From Aptenodytes patagonicus (lineage: Eukaryota > Chordata > Aves > Sphenisciformes > Spheniscidae): a stretch of DNA of 64,000 nucleotides. The stretch spans positions 2,666,001 through 2,730,000 of the forward strand of contig NC_134961.1 in the NCBI RefSeq assembly GCF_965638725.1, read 5' to 3'. This document shows, in pieces, positions 46,255-61,453 of this stretch (positions are counted from its first letter, which is position 1; each line of letters begins with the position of its first letter). Both the position numbers and the translations under genes were made by a program. The notes under the pieces are model-generated. The model did no database searches and had not been told where the DNA came from. It saw only the letters and a list, made by a program, of their open reading frames with translations.

Positions 46255-49200
46255 GTAAGTGATTTTTAAATATTTTTTTTTTCCGGGGCTGAAACTCCAA
46301 AGCAGGTCATTGGGGGAGGAAGTGATGGGTGCTGAGCTGAAGCGATGGAGTGTGCTTGTCCAGAGATGCTGGGGAGCATCCCCCTCGCTTGAGCCCTTCC
46401 CAGCCCTCCAGCATCTGCCCTGTCCCTGCTGCGGATGCCCCTCCGGAGGTGCGGTGGTGTGGTGTGGCCATGAGCCAAAGCACCAAAACCCTCCAAAAAA
46501 TCACCGGTGTCTTCCAGTTCATCAGCAAACGTCGGTGTGGGATGTGGAATGCCTGGCTGGGGGTGTTTCCCTTGGGCAGCAAACCAGCTGTCCCTGGGCT
46601 GGGAGGGGGAGTCATGGCGGTCCCCTGCCAGATGTGCTTTGGGGCAGGGAGCAGGCAGCAAAACCTGGCAGAGATTAAGGAAATACTTGAGATACCCCGA
46701 TTCAACATTTTATCATTTGTGTTCAGTCTGGCATGGTACTTTGCGTGGCGGTTTTAGCTTGTCTGTCCTTACGAAGGTTTCCATGAGTTAAAAATATTGT
46801 CATCGAAATGAAACATTTCCAAAACGTCAAACTGGCATCGCTTGGTTGTCCCACTCGTGAATCTTTGTGGGATTTTGGTGGAGGTTTTTGCCTTTTGTCC
46901 TGATTTGGGATGTGGTTGGGGGATGCCAGAGCCCTGTGAAGGTCTGGGAGAGGGAGGAACAGCCTCTCGCTCCTCCTGGACCAGAGCCCAAGTCCCAGGG
47001 GGTGGCGGGAGGATGGAGACAACGGAAAGCCGTACCATTAATCAACCCCTGAAAGGCTCAGTGGATGTGCCAGAGGTCAGAGGGACTTGTTAGTGTTTGT
47101 GATCGATGTCTTGTTGAGATCCCAGCTGTCGGCTTAAATATATGTATGTTACAGCGGATTTCTTCTAAGAATGGCTAAAAAGGCAGCAGATTCAAAGCAA
47201 GTGCCGGAGCCGATGCTTTAAACCACCTCACGCCCTGTGGGAATGTGTCAGCCCTCGCACTTTCCCGCTTGTCTCAGAGCAAAGTTTTGGAGCAAAGCTC
47301 GGGGGAAAAAAACCAAACCCTCGAATCCACACCCTGCCCACGGCTGCTCTCTCCAGCTGCCGGCAGGTCAGGCAGGGGAGGGCTCTGGCTGGTGGGTGAA
47401 CCCATGGAAACCCCCTGGGACAAAAGGAGGACCCCGAACCGATGGCTTCCTCCCTTGTGGCACCCCACGCCGCATCCTCCTTGCTGCCAAATCCTCTGGT
47501 AAAGCAGCGTGATGACAGTGGAGGTGGCCCTACCAGCACAAAAGGGGTTAAACCGGAGTAAGCTCATTTTGGGGGATCATCTGCAGATCTCCTGTCTGTC
47601 TGTACATCTTGTCCATCGCAGGGTGAGGGTCCCACTCTGCAAGGCCGTGCTCCTGAGCATCCCTGTCCCCAGCTGCGTCACCCTTTTGGCAGATGGGGCT
47701 GAAAAGATAAACGAGGGAGAGCAGAGGAGGTGGGGGTGTGGTGCGGTCCCTTCAAGCTCCCCCCTGACAAGCCCCAAGCACAAAGACCCTTCCCCGAGCT
47801 GCGTGTGAAAGTAGTTTTTCCTGTTGATTCGCTCCCCTTCTTTCTCCCTTTCCCCTCTTGGGCTTTGTGCCCTCTCTGAAGGGACCTGAAAGAGCTTCTC
47901 CATCACCCGCCTCCGAAGGGCTTAGTGGCTGAAAGCTGGATTAGCTCCCCGAGCCTTCCCCTCTGTGCCTTTCAACAATGACATCTCCCCAGCCAGCACG
48001 AACAGACGCAGCAATTAGCACCAATTAAAAGGAGAGGCCGCCCGGGAAGTTCCCTTTGCTCAGCCCAAGGGCTGCGGGGTTTCGGACTCTGGTCCTGCGG
48101 CCTGGCATTGGTAATGCTGGCTTGTGGTGGTGGATGGTCATGCATGGCCAGGCAGCGGTGAGGAGGAGGGTGGATGGATGCAGGAGCTTGGCAGCCCAGT
48201 GCCGGCTGAGGGTCAGGGTCAGGGGGCTGCAGCACCCCAAAAGTGGATCTGGATGGAGCCACGGGGCTGGTACAGCCTCAGGTCGTGTTGGGATGTCACC
48301 TCTTGGCTCTGTGCTCCCCAGCACCCTGCGTGGGGGTTTGTCCCCCTCCAGAGCACGGGAGTCTCTGCCTGCTCCGGCATGGGGACAAATTGGTGTCCTG
48401 CACCATGTCACGGTGCTGGGACATCCATCCACGCAGTTGGAGGTGAGGACAAACCTTGCTTATTTCACAAGAATTTCTGCCTCTAGCTGGTATGGGGAAA
48501 TGCAGAGGTGAAACAGCCCAGTGACGCCTGAGGTCTGAGCATCGGCATGGGGCGTGACCCGACCACGGCTGCCATAGGGTGGCCGTTGCGTTCGTGGGGA
48601 CATCGCCATGCTGCAGTGTTACGGGGGTCAGCATGACTTTGGCAAGCAGGCAGGTTTGGGGATGTTGCAGCCAGGACGGTGACAGTGGATTTGCCACGCT
48701 GCCGACTTGGCAAGAGGGCATGGTGCCAGCTCCGTGCCGCAGGGTGCGTGGCCCTGTGCCTGGTGGTTAGAGAGCGGTGCCATTGGTCCATGGGCCCAGG
48801 GGGCTCTCCCGATACCCCAAAAGGGCTGCATGTCCTGCAGGGAGCTTGCCCTGCCAATAATGGGATGCTCTGTGTACCCTCTGGTGTGCCCTGCCCAAAA
48901 CAGGGGAAAGAGAAGGGCAGGAAAGAGAGAGACGTGTCCCCATCCATGTGTGTCCCCCAGCTTTTAGCCTGGGTCAGGCTCAGTGAAGGATAATCCTGGC
49001 AGAGCAGCCAGTGGAAGCACGATTGCCGAAATCCTGAGCCCCCCCAGGTGATGCATCAGCTTTATTCTTGCAGACTCGCACCTCCTCCTTCCCACCGCCG
49101 CTGCTGGTCCCTGCCTGCACACGCGGAGCTGCTCGGGGCAGCCCGGTCACCCCCTCGGCAAGCTGTCCCCGAAACACCCGGCCTGGGGAAGGGGGGGAAG

Positions 49201-50582
49201 CGGATTAGCACAAGGCAGCCACTGGAAGTAATTGATGCACTCGCTGGTAATGCGGGAGCTCTTGTTCCCTTTGTGGCCGCCGCTGCGGGAGCGCTCCCCA
49301 GAGCACCGGGATAATGCATGGGGCTCGCTTTGATCTGGGGGGCTCGGCAGGGAAGGGGCTGCGCTCTCCTGGGAAGACCTTGCTGGCTGCTGCTCCCTCC
49401 GCTTCGGGCTGGGGGGCTGTGGCAATCAATCGGGGATGCCAGTGCCTGAAAACACCAATTCCCGGAGCGGTGATGGGATTTAGAGGATCCCATGTGCTTC
49501 CCCTGTGTCCTCTGCCCCTTCCTGTACGTTTGCTCTCTTTTTCTATCTCAATGCTTCCCATGCAAAAATTATCTCAGAAATCCCCCAGTGAGCTGGCCTG
49601 GGCTGTTGTACCCCGTGGAGCAGGATCTGTGTTGCTGGTGGCCTGTTGGCAGTTGCATCTGCAGCCCCTTCCCTTGCCACATCCCCCCCAGCGGGATGCT
49701 CCTCACCCTCTCCCCGGCAGATGTGCTGGGAACCGGCGGGTTCCCAGCAGCGCCAGCCACAGTCCTTCCCCAGGGAGAGCAGGGGGGAGTGGTTCGGGGT
49801 AGGCGATGGCTTTTGGAGGTGGGCAAGTAGGCAGCATCCCCCTGCCACCCCTGCCTGGGCACCTGCTCCCCATGGGGTGCAGCATCCCAGCAGATCTGGG
49901 TTGCAGGGGGGAGGCAGCCACCGCGGTGGAGGGGATTAACACTTGTCTGACCATCCTGAGTCCTGCTCCTCCCGGGATGGGGCTGGAGTGGCTCAGCCTT
50001 GTCCTTTGCACCGCTGTTCTCAGCTCGCAGCCCCTCGGGGAGGGCTCTTCGCTTCTGCTTTTCCTCCTGCTTCTTGGCAGTAGAGGTGTAAGCCCTGGCC
50101 CCTCTCTCCAAACACCTTCCCCATGATGGAGGGACAGTGCAGATGGGAGGGAAGGGGCTTTTCTGGTCTCGGTTCCCGTCCTGGGGTGGAGGTGCAGCCC
50201 CATCCTGCCCCGCTGTCCCAGCCGGGCTCTCCTACAGCCAAAGCAGGGGCGTAGCTCAAATCCGCTGTGGGTTGGCAGCACCGGCCAGTCTAGGGTTTCA
50301 CTGAGCCGGCTGCCTTCACTAATTATTCCCAGGGAACTTGTAGGGGCAGCGAGCCCCCCTCCTGTCCCACAGGCTCCATTGCCTGCCACATGTGTGCCCC
50401 GGTGCACGGCACTGCCCGTCCTGTGGTGGGGTCCCTGCCCCAAACCCCCTTGTGCCATTGCCCCGGGCTCCTCCATCCAGAGCAGCCCAGAGCAGAAGAG
50501 GTTGTGGGGCGGCCAGGACCTGGGCAGGGGTTCAAACACCATCAAAAGGGGGACAGAAGGTTACTCCATTGCAAGGAGTCGA

Positions 50583-50772
50583 TGTTTAATTAGTCTATTA
50601 TTGCAAATTATTAGATCTTGTGATTGTTTAATTGATCATATGATTGTTTAATTGGGCATACTGTACAAGGGCGGAAGCAAGCTACCACGTAATTAGCCCC
50701 AAACTGTGCAATTAAATTCTTATTAATACCCCAAACAGCAGGGAACATTCAAGCCTTTAATTAGTGATTAAC
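50583..50772. promoter_or_regulatory. ATTA/TAAT homeodomain-site cluster, candidate intronic enhancer
   Basis: About ten TAAT/ATTA cores occur in 190 bases (tttaattag, gtttaattg twice, cgtaattagc, gcaattaaatt, tttaattagtgatta) within an otherwise GC-rich intron. It includes a 20-base unit repeated in tandem at 50621-50640 and 50641-50660 with two mismatches. Such clusters are typical binding platforms for LIM, paired-like or HOX homeodomain factors. Control of NTN3 is inferred from position. Confidence 0.4.
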
Positions 50773-52454
50773 GGGAGACAGACAGAGCTTGCAACCAAGT
50801 CAGCACTGAGGAACAGTGCAAGTATTTAGCCGGGTAAGAAGGGGGACCTGTCTGCCCCGATTAGCGCCGGATCGCTGCGCCGGGGGGGTGAGGGGACGGT
50901 CACGCGTGCTGGTGTGACCCTGTCCCCGAGCAGGGGACAGCCACCCATCCCAGCGTGGCCAAGCCCAGCCAGGTCCCCATGTCGTCTGGCCGGGATCACA
51001 CCAAAATCTCGGCTTGGCTCCTGCTAAGCTGGCGGCAGTTTGCTGACACCCAGCCCGGGCTGGGAGCAACAACCCAGAGCGTTCAGCGTCACTGCCTGCA
51101 GGCAGAGGGCACGGTGCTGGGCAGCAAGAGGAGGTTTCTCCCCAAAAGCCGGCTTCGGGAGGATCTGCAGCATGTTCCCAGGGAAAGGTGGCCCCGGGGC
51201 TGACGGGGACGTGCCAGCCAGGAGGGCCCTCAGCCCACGGCAGGGTCGGTGATGCCGTGAAAAGGCCCCGGCCAGTTACTCTCTCACCAATTAAACTGGA
51301 GGCAGAGAGGGACCCGCGCTGAGGGCGGCGAATCATTTACCTGACCTTTCTCCTCTGCTGCCCATCGCCTCCCCTCTGGGCTGCCGTCCCCTCTCCTTCC
51401 CCAGAGGAAGCCGGGGGCTCGCGGGGGCAGCCCCGAGCATGCCCAGTGGGACAGCAAAGCTGCCTTTTGGGGTGACCCAACTGGTCTTTCAGTGATGCAA
51501 GGGAATAACAAGGCCTCTCTACCTCCCAATAATTGCTCCTTTGATGATGTGTGTCTGCCTCGGTTCAGTGGCACGAACCACCCCTGCTTGTCCCTGTCCT
51601 GTTATCTGGTGAGTGCAAGAGCAGCCTGGATGTCAGGGTTCTTCACCGCATCTCTCCTGGCCCCAGCAAAGCCTGGCCGAGCATCGGCATCCCTGGCACA
51701 GCAGCATCCTAGGCTGCCTGGGACCACGGGCAGTATCTGCTGCTCTCCCTCCAGGCGCCGCATCCCAGCACTTAGCCCTGTGTCAGAATTTGCCTCCAAA
51801 GTCCCTATTTTTCACCGGCACCGGGGAAAAAAAATGAGCTCAAAAGGCACAAGCCCCCATAGGCACCTACCGCCATGCCCAAGTGTTATTTTGATGCCTG
51901 CCATGTGATTTTTACACTAATCTCATAACGCAGGGGAGCTCCGGGGGGAGCTGGGGTTTGAGCACGTGGTGCCGGCAGCACTGAGGCTGGCACCAACCTT
52001 TTGCTCAAATCATTTAAGCTTCCGAAAAGGCCCTTTTTTAGGGTTGGGGTTTGCTCCGGCTTTCTTCCCCCAGCGTCTCTGAGGCCGGAGCAACAAGGCA
52101 GGCGAGGGAGCGTTTGATCTGCGCGGACTGAAGCTCCCACCGGCGCTGTGCCGGCCGGGGGGGAGGCAACTTCACACGACCGCCAAGCCAGGCCTAAGCA
52201 GTTAAATCTGGGCTGACACGTTAATGAATTTCACAGTACGCCTGGAAAAACTCTCACCCAACCTCAATTTACCAGCATGGGGAGGGGGCCGGGGCTGGGG
52301 GAGGAGGGTGCCGCGTTTTGCCAAAGGAAATCTTGTTCCCATTATCTTTTTGCGAGAGTGTTAAGCAGGAACGGGCATTGCTTTGCCTTTTTAACTCGCA
52401 CACGTGGAATCGGGCAGGGGAGGCTGCATGGTTCCTGTGGCTAGTGAAAAAGTA

Positions 52455-53580
<1,126 letters not shown>

Positions 53581-56500
53581 TAATCTCTCTTGGTCTCCTT
53601 GCTCTTCCGTCCCATCCTTGCGACATCCCTCTGCTCTGCTCGGAGCCCAGCTGTTCCCTCCGGCAGCTGCAGGTCACCTCCAGCCTCCGTCACCCTGGTC
53701 AGCTCTGCCACCCCGAGGGCACCAGGCAGGGACATCACTTTGAACCCAGCATCTCCCCAAGGGATGGGGAGGATGACAGGCAGGGAGCTAGGAGGCTCCC
53801 GGGAGCCCCATCCATTCCAGGAGGGTCCTGGTGTGGCTGCAGTTACGGTCTCCGCAGTCGATGTTTGGAGAGATGCTGGGCAGGTGCTGGAGAAGGTGCA
53901 TGACTAAATGTGCTGGAAACCCATCTCTGGCACTGATGTTGTCTGGGTCACAGACACGCTTGGAGGCGTTCAAGCTACTTGACAAAATGACCCGCAGTGG
54001 CTTCCCTGCCTCGGAGGGCTGGGGATGCTGACGGAGGTTTCCATCTCCCTGCTGGACTGCAGTGCAGGACCTCATGGCATGCATTTTAGCTATGGGGTGG
54101 CTCTTGGGACCTGTTTTTGGGGAGATGCTGAGCACCATGGCTTCCGGTGCCTGTGGGCAGGGTGGCTTTTCCCCGAGCTGGCCAGGAGCCATGCTGGTTC
54201 CAAGCCATCAAGCCACAGCTTGACCTCATAAGGTCCCCAGCCTGTGCCAAATGTCATGGGACCTGTACCTCTCCTCTCCCTCCTCTAGCTCCTGGCCAAG
54301 CCCATCTGGTTTCTCTTATCTCGCCCTGCTCAGCCCCCTCTGCAGAGCCTTTTTCCTCTGTGAAGCCTCAAAACAATAGTTTCACCAAAGAAGTTGAGAT
54401 AAGAAAACACCTTGCCCGTCCCCAGGGACTGGCGGGATCCAAGCTGAAACACTGGAGCGGGCAAGATGTTGGCCACAGCTGCTCTGAGGCTTGGGAATTC
54501 ATCCCTGATCCCCTTTTCTCCAACTTAGATTGCAAGTACCTCCTGGAAGGGAGCGTGGTGTCTCCCTCCGGTGCATAGTGCAACCGCGTGGGCACTGAGC
54601 ACCTTCGCTGCTGCAAGGACACGATGCTAGCATGTTTATGTAGGGCCTACAGGAACTGCTGAAGCTTGTTTCAGACCATTAATGTTGTGGCAACAGACCT
54701 GAATTGAAGGATGTGGCTTTTGGGGTTCCCCTCTCGGGTGCATTAGTGTTGTTTGTAGGTACGGCTCACTTGGGTCTGGGATGGTAAAATCCCTCCGTTG
54801 CCTGTGCTGCGTAAGCCGCCCCTGCCTCTCTCCATCCTTGTTCCCACAGGAGTGGTCAAGAGGATAGAGCAAAGGGAGAAACTTCCCATGTTTGACCGAC
54901 GCCATGGCGGCAGTGGGAGCACAGCTGAGTGGACGCTGGCAGGGGGAGCCCTGCCCGCAGCCGGCTCGTTAGCAAATGGCAAGCTAATCATTTTTAATAA
55001 CCTGAGCAGCTGACTTGGCAGGTCCCACCTGAGCAGCCCATGTTCCCGGGGGACTACACGCTGCTTCCCAGCCTCATGGCCTTGGCCAAGCCATGTCACG
55101 GCTATGGCTATGGGCATGGCAGCCCCCCGGCAGCAGCAAGGGTTTCCCATTGATGGGGCTCGTGCCAGGTGGCAGCCGGGTCCCAAAGCGGTGCCAGGGG
55201 CCAGCATCCTTGGGGTGACACTGGGAGGCACTGGGAGAGAGGAAAAGAAGGAGGCAGGACAAGGCATGCATCCCGGGTCGTGTCCCATTCCTGGGAGGTG
55301 TCCTGGCCCTGAGTGAGGCCGGGGAGGGATGGCAGCAGCCCCCGGCTCCTGCTGCAGCACCACCGGACTGAGGCAGCTGCAGCAAAATTCCCATTTTCCA
55401 TGAGTATTTTCCTCGAGTGCTGAGGGCTCGTGGGCAGCCCCGGCTCACCCTGACTGGCACCGGGGCTTGTGGGGTGCTGTGGAGCTGTGCCGCCTCCACC
55501 TCGCCTCGCATCCTCTGCAGGCAGCACCCTCCCCACCCCTCCCTGAACGAGGGGTTTCTTTTCCCCTTTGGTTCACCAGCTCCTTCTACTTTTGCTACCA
55601 AAATTATCTGATAAAATCCCAAGCACAGTGGAAGCCTTGCAGGCGTTCGCCTCCCTGTGGGACCCGGGATCCCCAGTGCCACCTCTGTGCTGGGCATTGA
55701 GGTCTCAGTTTCTGCTCTAGCCAGGGAAGAGAGCACTTACCAAAAAAAAAAATAATAAATAAAGCAAGCAAGATTTGGCTAGGTGCTGGAAACAGGGAGG
55801 AGGGTAACTGAATACAGCCCAGCTCGACATGTGGGTTGGAGCTGGGGACGGGTTTGCGGGACCGGGGATGCTGCGGGCGCAGCATTTCCTACCCGTGCTG
55901 TGGCTCAGGTCCCTCCGTTTTCAGGGCTGAGGATGGAGGAAGGAGAGGGGCCCTGGCTGCCTCCGTCTGCCTGCGCCTGCCTAATGCAGGCAGCAGCCTG
56001 CGGTCTGCCAGGGCAAGTCCTGCTCCACCATCCTCACAGGGCAGTAATTGTGGAGCATTAAGGTGATGGAAAGCATCCCAGATTCAAGGTGGCTCCTCTG
56101 GAGGGGATGGGGTGGGCAAGAGCATCCCGGGGTGCTCAGGGCGAAGGCTGATGCCGCTGTGCAGGAGAAAGGCCAGCGAGCGATGCCTGGCCTGTGGAGG
56201 AGTGGGGTGCTGTGGCACCTGCTGTGGCAGGTCCCCCCTCGCAGACAAACCTCCCTCCCCGGCCCGGCCCCGTGCCAAGCCATGGGCAGGTCTCTGCCAG
56301 CCCGGTCCGGGGGTGCTGCTTCCGGAGGGCTGGCAGGGTTTGCCCATGGTTTGGAAAAGCTGCAAAGGTTCAGCCCAGCCAGATGAACATGTGCACAAGG
56401 GCTGTCCCCGCTATGGTGCATATGTTAAGGAGGATCTGGCAGTAAAGGTGGTACCCTGGGTCTTGGGAGCCAGTTCCTGGCTCTGCCTCAGGGAACTGAG

Positions 56501-57280
56501 TTAATAATAAAATCCCTGATGCTTCTGCTTCTTTGGCTGCCCCCCCTTTGGTGGGGGGGCAGAGAGCGTTTCCATCCCTTTCTTGTACTTATCCAGTGGT
56601 GAATCCGTTGGGATTGGGAGCTCCTTGGAGCAGGACCGGCACCTGGGAGCCTGCCTGCCCAGTGCCATGAATGGGAGCTGGTGCTGCCAGAGAGATATAT
56701 AAATACACGGAGATGTGACAAGACAGCTTGGGCTTGGTTTTTCCAAAGACGTGTCCTGTACCTACAGCTCAGATACCTACACTCCTGCAAGAAAAAAGAA
56801 AAGAAAAAGCAAGGCTCGTGACAGCAGACCTTAAAAGCAGGCATGGAGCAAGCTGCTGTGACCTGACTTTGCACCCACCGCAGCACTGGTCCAGGGCAGA
56901 AGGTGAGCATCCCAGCAAAGGCAGATTTTGCAGGCGCTAGCAACGAAGCTCAGTTCATATTCAGGAGGTCAAATACTAGCCCAGAGGCCAGGAACTATTA
57001 CATTTTATTTAAACAAACCCCGAAGCACTATAGTAAATAACGATCCAACCATGGTTCGTCTCTGCTAGGATGCAACGTCTTTGAAATAGGCACAAAAATA
57101 TCAACTGCAGCTTGCACAAGCCCGCATCTCCTGCCAGCAACTGAGCGGAGCCCTCAGCCACCAGCCGGCGAGCGGGGAGGCGAGCTCTTCCTTCCAGCCG
57201 CCAGCCCGCCAGCAGCCGCGTCACTGCTGGATGCTGCGAGACGGAAAAGCTGGGAGGATGGAAAAGGCAGAACAACCTAC

Positions 57281-57360
57281 AGGATTAATTCAATGGTGGT
57301 AATTGAAAAGTCAAATAAAGAATGGCTGTGCATTAATCCCTGTAATTTAAACAAAGCTGT
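57281..57360. promoter_or_regulatory. Paired bicoid-class motifs, candidate intronic enhancer
   Basis: GGATTAAT (57282-57289) and its exact reverse complement ATTAATCC (57332-57339) flank gtggtaattgaaaag. A TAATTT and a SOX/TCF-like aaacaaag follow (57343-57355). GGATTA/TAATCC is the site of OTX/PITX/GSC-type homeodomains, and inverted pairs can favour cooperative binding. Surrounding sequence (57000-57400) is AT-leaning and non-repetitive. Confidence 0.35.
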
Positions 57361-58079
57361 AAACCGTGAGCTTTCTCCAATGAAAACTGGTGAAGCAGTA
57401 GCAGCTAAGCCTTAAGACTCAAAAATACCCTCAATATTAGGTGCAAGACATGCTTTCTGGCAAGCACAGCTCGATGAGTTAAGCTCCAAGCTAGTGACTT
57501 AATCCACTGTTCAAGCACTGTGGGCCAGATCCTGGCAACTGGCAGGGCTGCGAGCAGCAGGGCTCGGTGTGTGGGCAGTGGGCATAGAGCTGTGCTGTGC
57601 CCCCGGCGCCTGCATTCCCTGGTGCCAGGATGGGGTGCTCTGGCCAGCCCCTCTCTGTGGGTCATGTCGGGATGAGGAGGGATGGAGATGCTACAGCTGG
57701 AGTGGTGGGATGCAGCCATGCTGAGACGTGGGACTGGTCGGGGTAAGCTCTGAGTGCTGCCTCGGATGCTCTTCCCATTGGAGTGGGAAGGAGCAATGGA
57801 TTTTCGTGGGACTGCAGGAAATCCCACCACAGTGGGGTGAGGGGCCAGAGGATGGTCTGGCAGAGACCAAGCTCATCTCCCAAAGACACCTATCTGTTGC
57901 AGATGTAAGATGAGCAAAACTGCCTTAATTGCTGATCCAGGTAAAACATGAAGAGTCTTTGAAAGCCTTCTTCCACCACATGAAGAGGGATTTGCTTAGA
58001 TGAATTGGATCCTGATTGTGCTGAGATTTATGTCCATCCTTAGACTTTACACAAGGAATACACCACTGGGGCCTAAGAG

Positions 58080-58160
58080 ATTATCCATAACGTGTGAAGC
58101 TAAGCGCTTGTATAAATCTTTGCTGGAAGCGTGCCTTTGGCCATAAATTTTTTAGGGCAC
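58080..58160. mobile_element. Possible relic of an old amniote interspersed repeat
   Basis: The wording aagctaagcgcttgtataaa followed by tctttgctgga resembles the AAGTGCTT...TTTGCTGGA core of old repeats I recall from reptile genomes. Only one short segment is recognisable. Confidence 0.2.
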
Positions 58161-60144
58161 GGACTGTCTATCGCTGTGCATGCAGAGCAGGAGTGATGGC
58201 TGCAGGGACCTCTGAGGTCTCCCTGCATGGTCTCTCAGACGAGCGGGTGTTTGGCAGGGCTTGTGCCCAGCTGCTCTGGGGTGAGTTGGACTTCTCCAGC
58301 TGGAGATGGGTGCTGTGGTCCTGGGAGCACTCCCAGCACCAGCGGTAGCATGAGAGCCCCTCGTTCAGGGCAGCACTGGGGTGATGCTGGTAGCACTGGG
58401 CTGCTCTTTCCAGCATGGGTGGTGATAAGGATGGGTGATGATTCATGCCCAGCCCCACTAACAGAAACCCAAGCCTTTGCTAGCGGAAAAGAGACAAAGC
58501 AATGGATGGTTTCCAAGAGGTGTACCTGCCAGCTAGTCAAAGGCACCTGCTTCCTCCAAGTGCTGCAGGATCCAGCCGAGCCCACGCAGAAGAGCCCTGT
58601 GGAGTAGGCACAGGGAGAACATCAAGATGCATCTGAAGCAGATGAAATGTCCCAGAGCACGGTGGTTCAAGAGAGGGCGTTAAGCCCAATGTTATCCTCC
58701 AGGCGAAGCAGCGGTGCTGTTCCCATGGGTCATCCGAGGCTGGTCAAGCATTGGACCATCACTGATGGCTTTGGTCCTCGCAGTCCAGGGCTGGACCATC
58801 CCATGATCTCAGGACCTTTGGGGCTCCCCGATGACCTGAATGGTGGGTGTTTGCAGGAGAGCCGGGAAAGCCTGGCTCACTAGGGAGAGCCAGCCGCCCT
58901 GGCAGGAGACAAGCCTGTTGTGACTGAAGAAAGACCCCGCGTTTCCGACAGCCCTACGTCATGCCAAGACTCCCTCACTCACTGCCATTTGTTATCACAG
59001 CTGAGTCCCCAAAATATCTTTGTCAGAAAGACGTCCGCTTCCAGTCCCAGCCAAGATCTGATAAGGATGAAGCATCTGGTCCCCATTAGAGGCTGCTTGC
59101 TCTGGTTTCTGGCCATGCGGGAGGGGGCCCGAGGATCAGCGCCATGGTGCTCCCACCAGTCCCATCTGGTGAAAATTAGGGAAACGATAACATCGGGGGG
59201 CTGCGGGGGCAGGCAGGGGGGAATGTTTTTGTTTTGCTTTGGAATCACGTTCAACTCTTACACTGATGGAGGCTGAGATAACCTCCTCCAGCTTGTAACC
59301 AGTCCAGCCCCGGGCAGGCAGATGGGAAGGTCCTCTCCTGACTGAGCATCTCCTTCCCGCACCCCTCCTCCTAGGCAACCCCTGGTGGGTCCATCATCCA
59401 GTGTTGCATGATGGAGAGTCACTTCGGGTCTGTCTTGGGGATGGAGGCCCAACTTTCACCCACCTCAGGTGTGGCTCTTCCCCTGGGGAGGCTATGGTGG
59501 CAAGCAATGGGGACATCCTTTGGCTGGGGTCTCCAGGAGGCAGGATGGGCACTGAGGCTCATGAGCTTGGGAAGCATCAAGAAGAACCACTTCAGACCAT
59601 CCTAAAACCAAAACAAGGCGGAAGTTTGTGTAAAAGCTCAGTGTTGGTTCAGCTCCATGGACTGGAAAGCTCAGAGGTGGGGGAGCAAGTGGAGAAAATG
59701 CCTTTTACTGCTGTGACAGGAGCATCGTCCCGGGGTTGAGGTGGGAAAAGAGCAGACCCAGGCATGTACCTGTCCACTTTCTGTCCCTGCAGTGCCCTCA
59801 GTCCCACCCTGGCCATGAACAAGGGTTTGCATGGCCCCATGTGAGCCCCACTCCCTTTGCTTGCACAGGACAAGGCTGGCAGCAGGCACGGGGCTGCCCA
59901 TGGAAATCCCTCCTCCTGCCTGCACGCACGCCCGGCTGTCCCCAGAACCGGCAGGACAAGCCTGCAAAGCAAGCAGGAAGAAACTGTCCTACTGGTGTCC
60001 AGACCTTAAATGCCAGCTGGCAGCTATAGGTGACCGTGTGAGCTGTGGGGTCTCCAGGGGCTCATCCTGAGCATCCCCATCAGCAGAGGCTGTACCCTGG
60101 CCAAGCCCTTCGTCAGCTCGCCCTCCTGCCCATGCTGCTCATAG

Positions 60145-61399
<1,255 letters not shown>

Positions 61400-61453
61400 A
61401 GATCCCTGCCATCAACCCCACCTCCCTGATCACCAGCACGGAGGCGCCTGCAG
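61400..61453 (+). CDS. NTN3: Netrin-2 (NTN3), coding exon 4: linker to the C-terminal domain
   Basis: A 54-base mini-exon (18 codons, phase 1 both sides) encoding KIPAINPTSLITSTEAPA, residues 436-453. It is the Ser/Thr/Pro-containing linker between LE3 and the NTR domain of netrins and matches avian netrin-2 apart from small changes. Ends G|GTAAGT. The next exon should start by completing an Asp codon and read into the C-terminal domain. I looked for such a sequence from 61454 to 64000 and did not find it, so the gene runs off the window. Confidence 0.93.
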
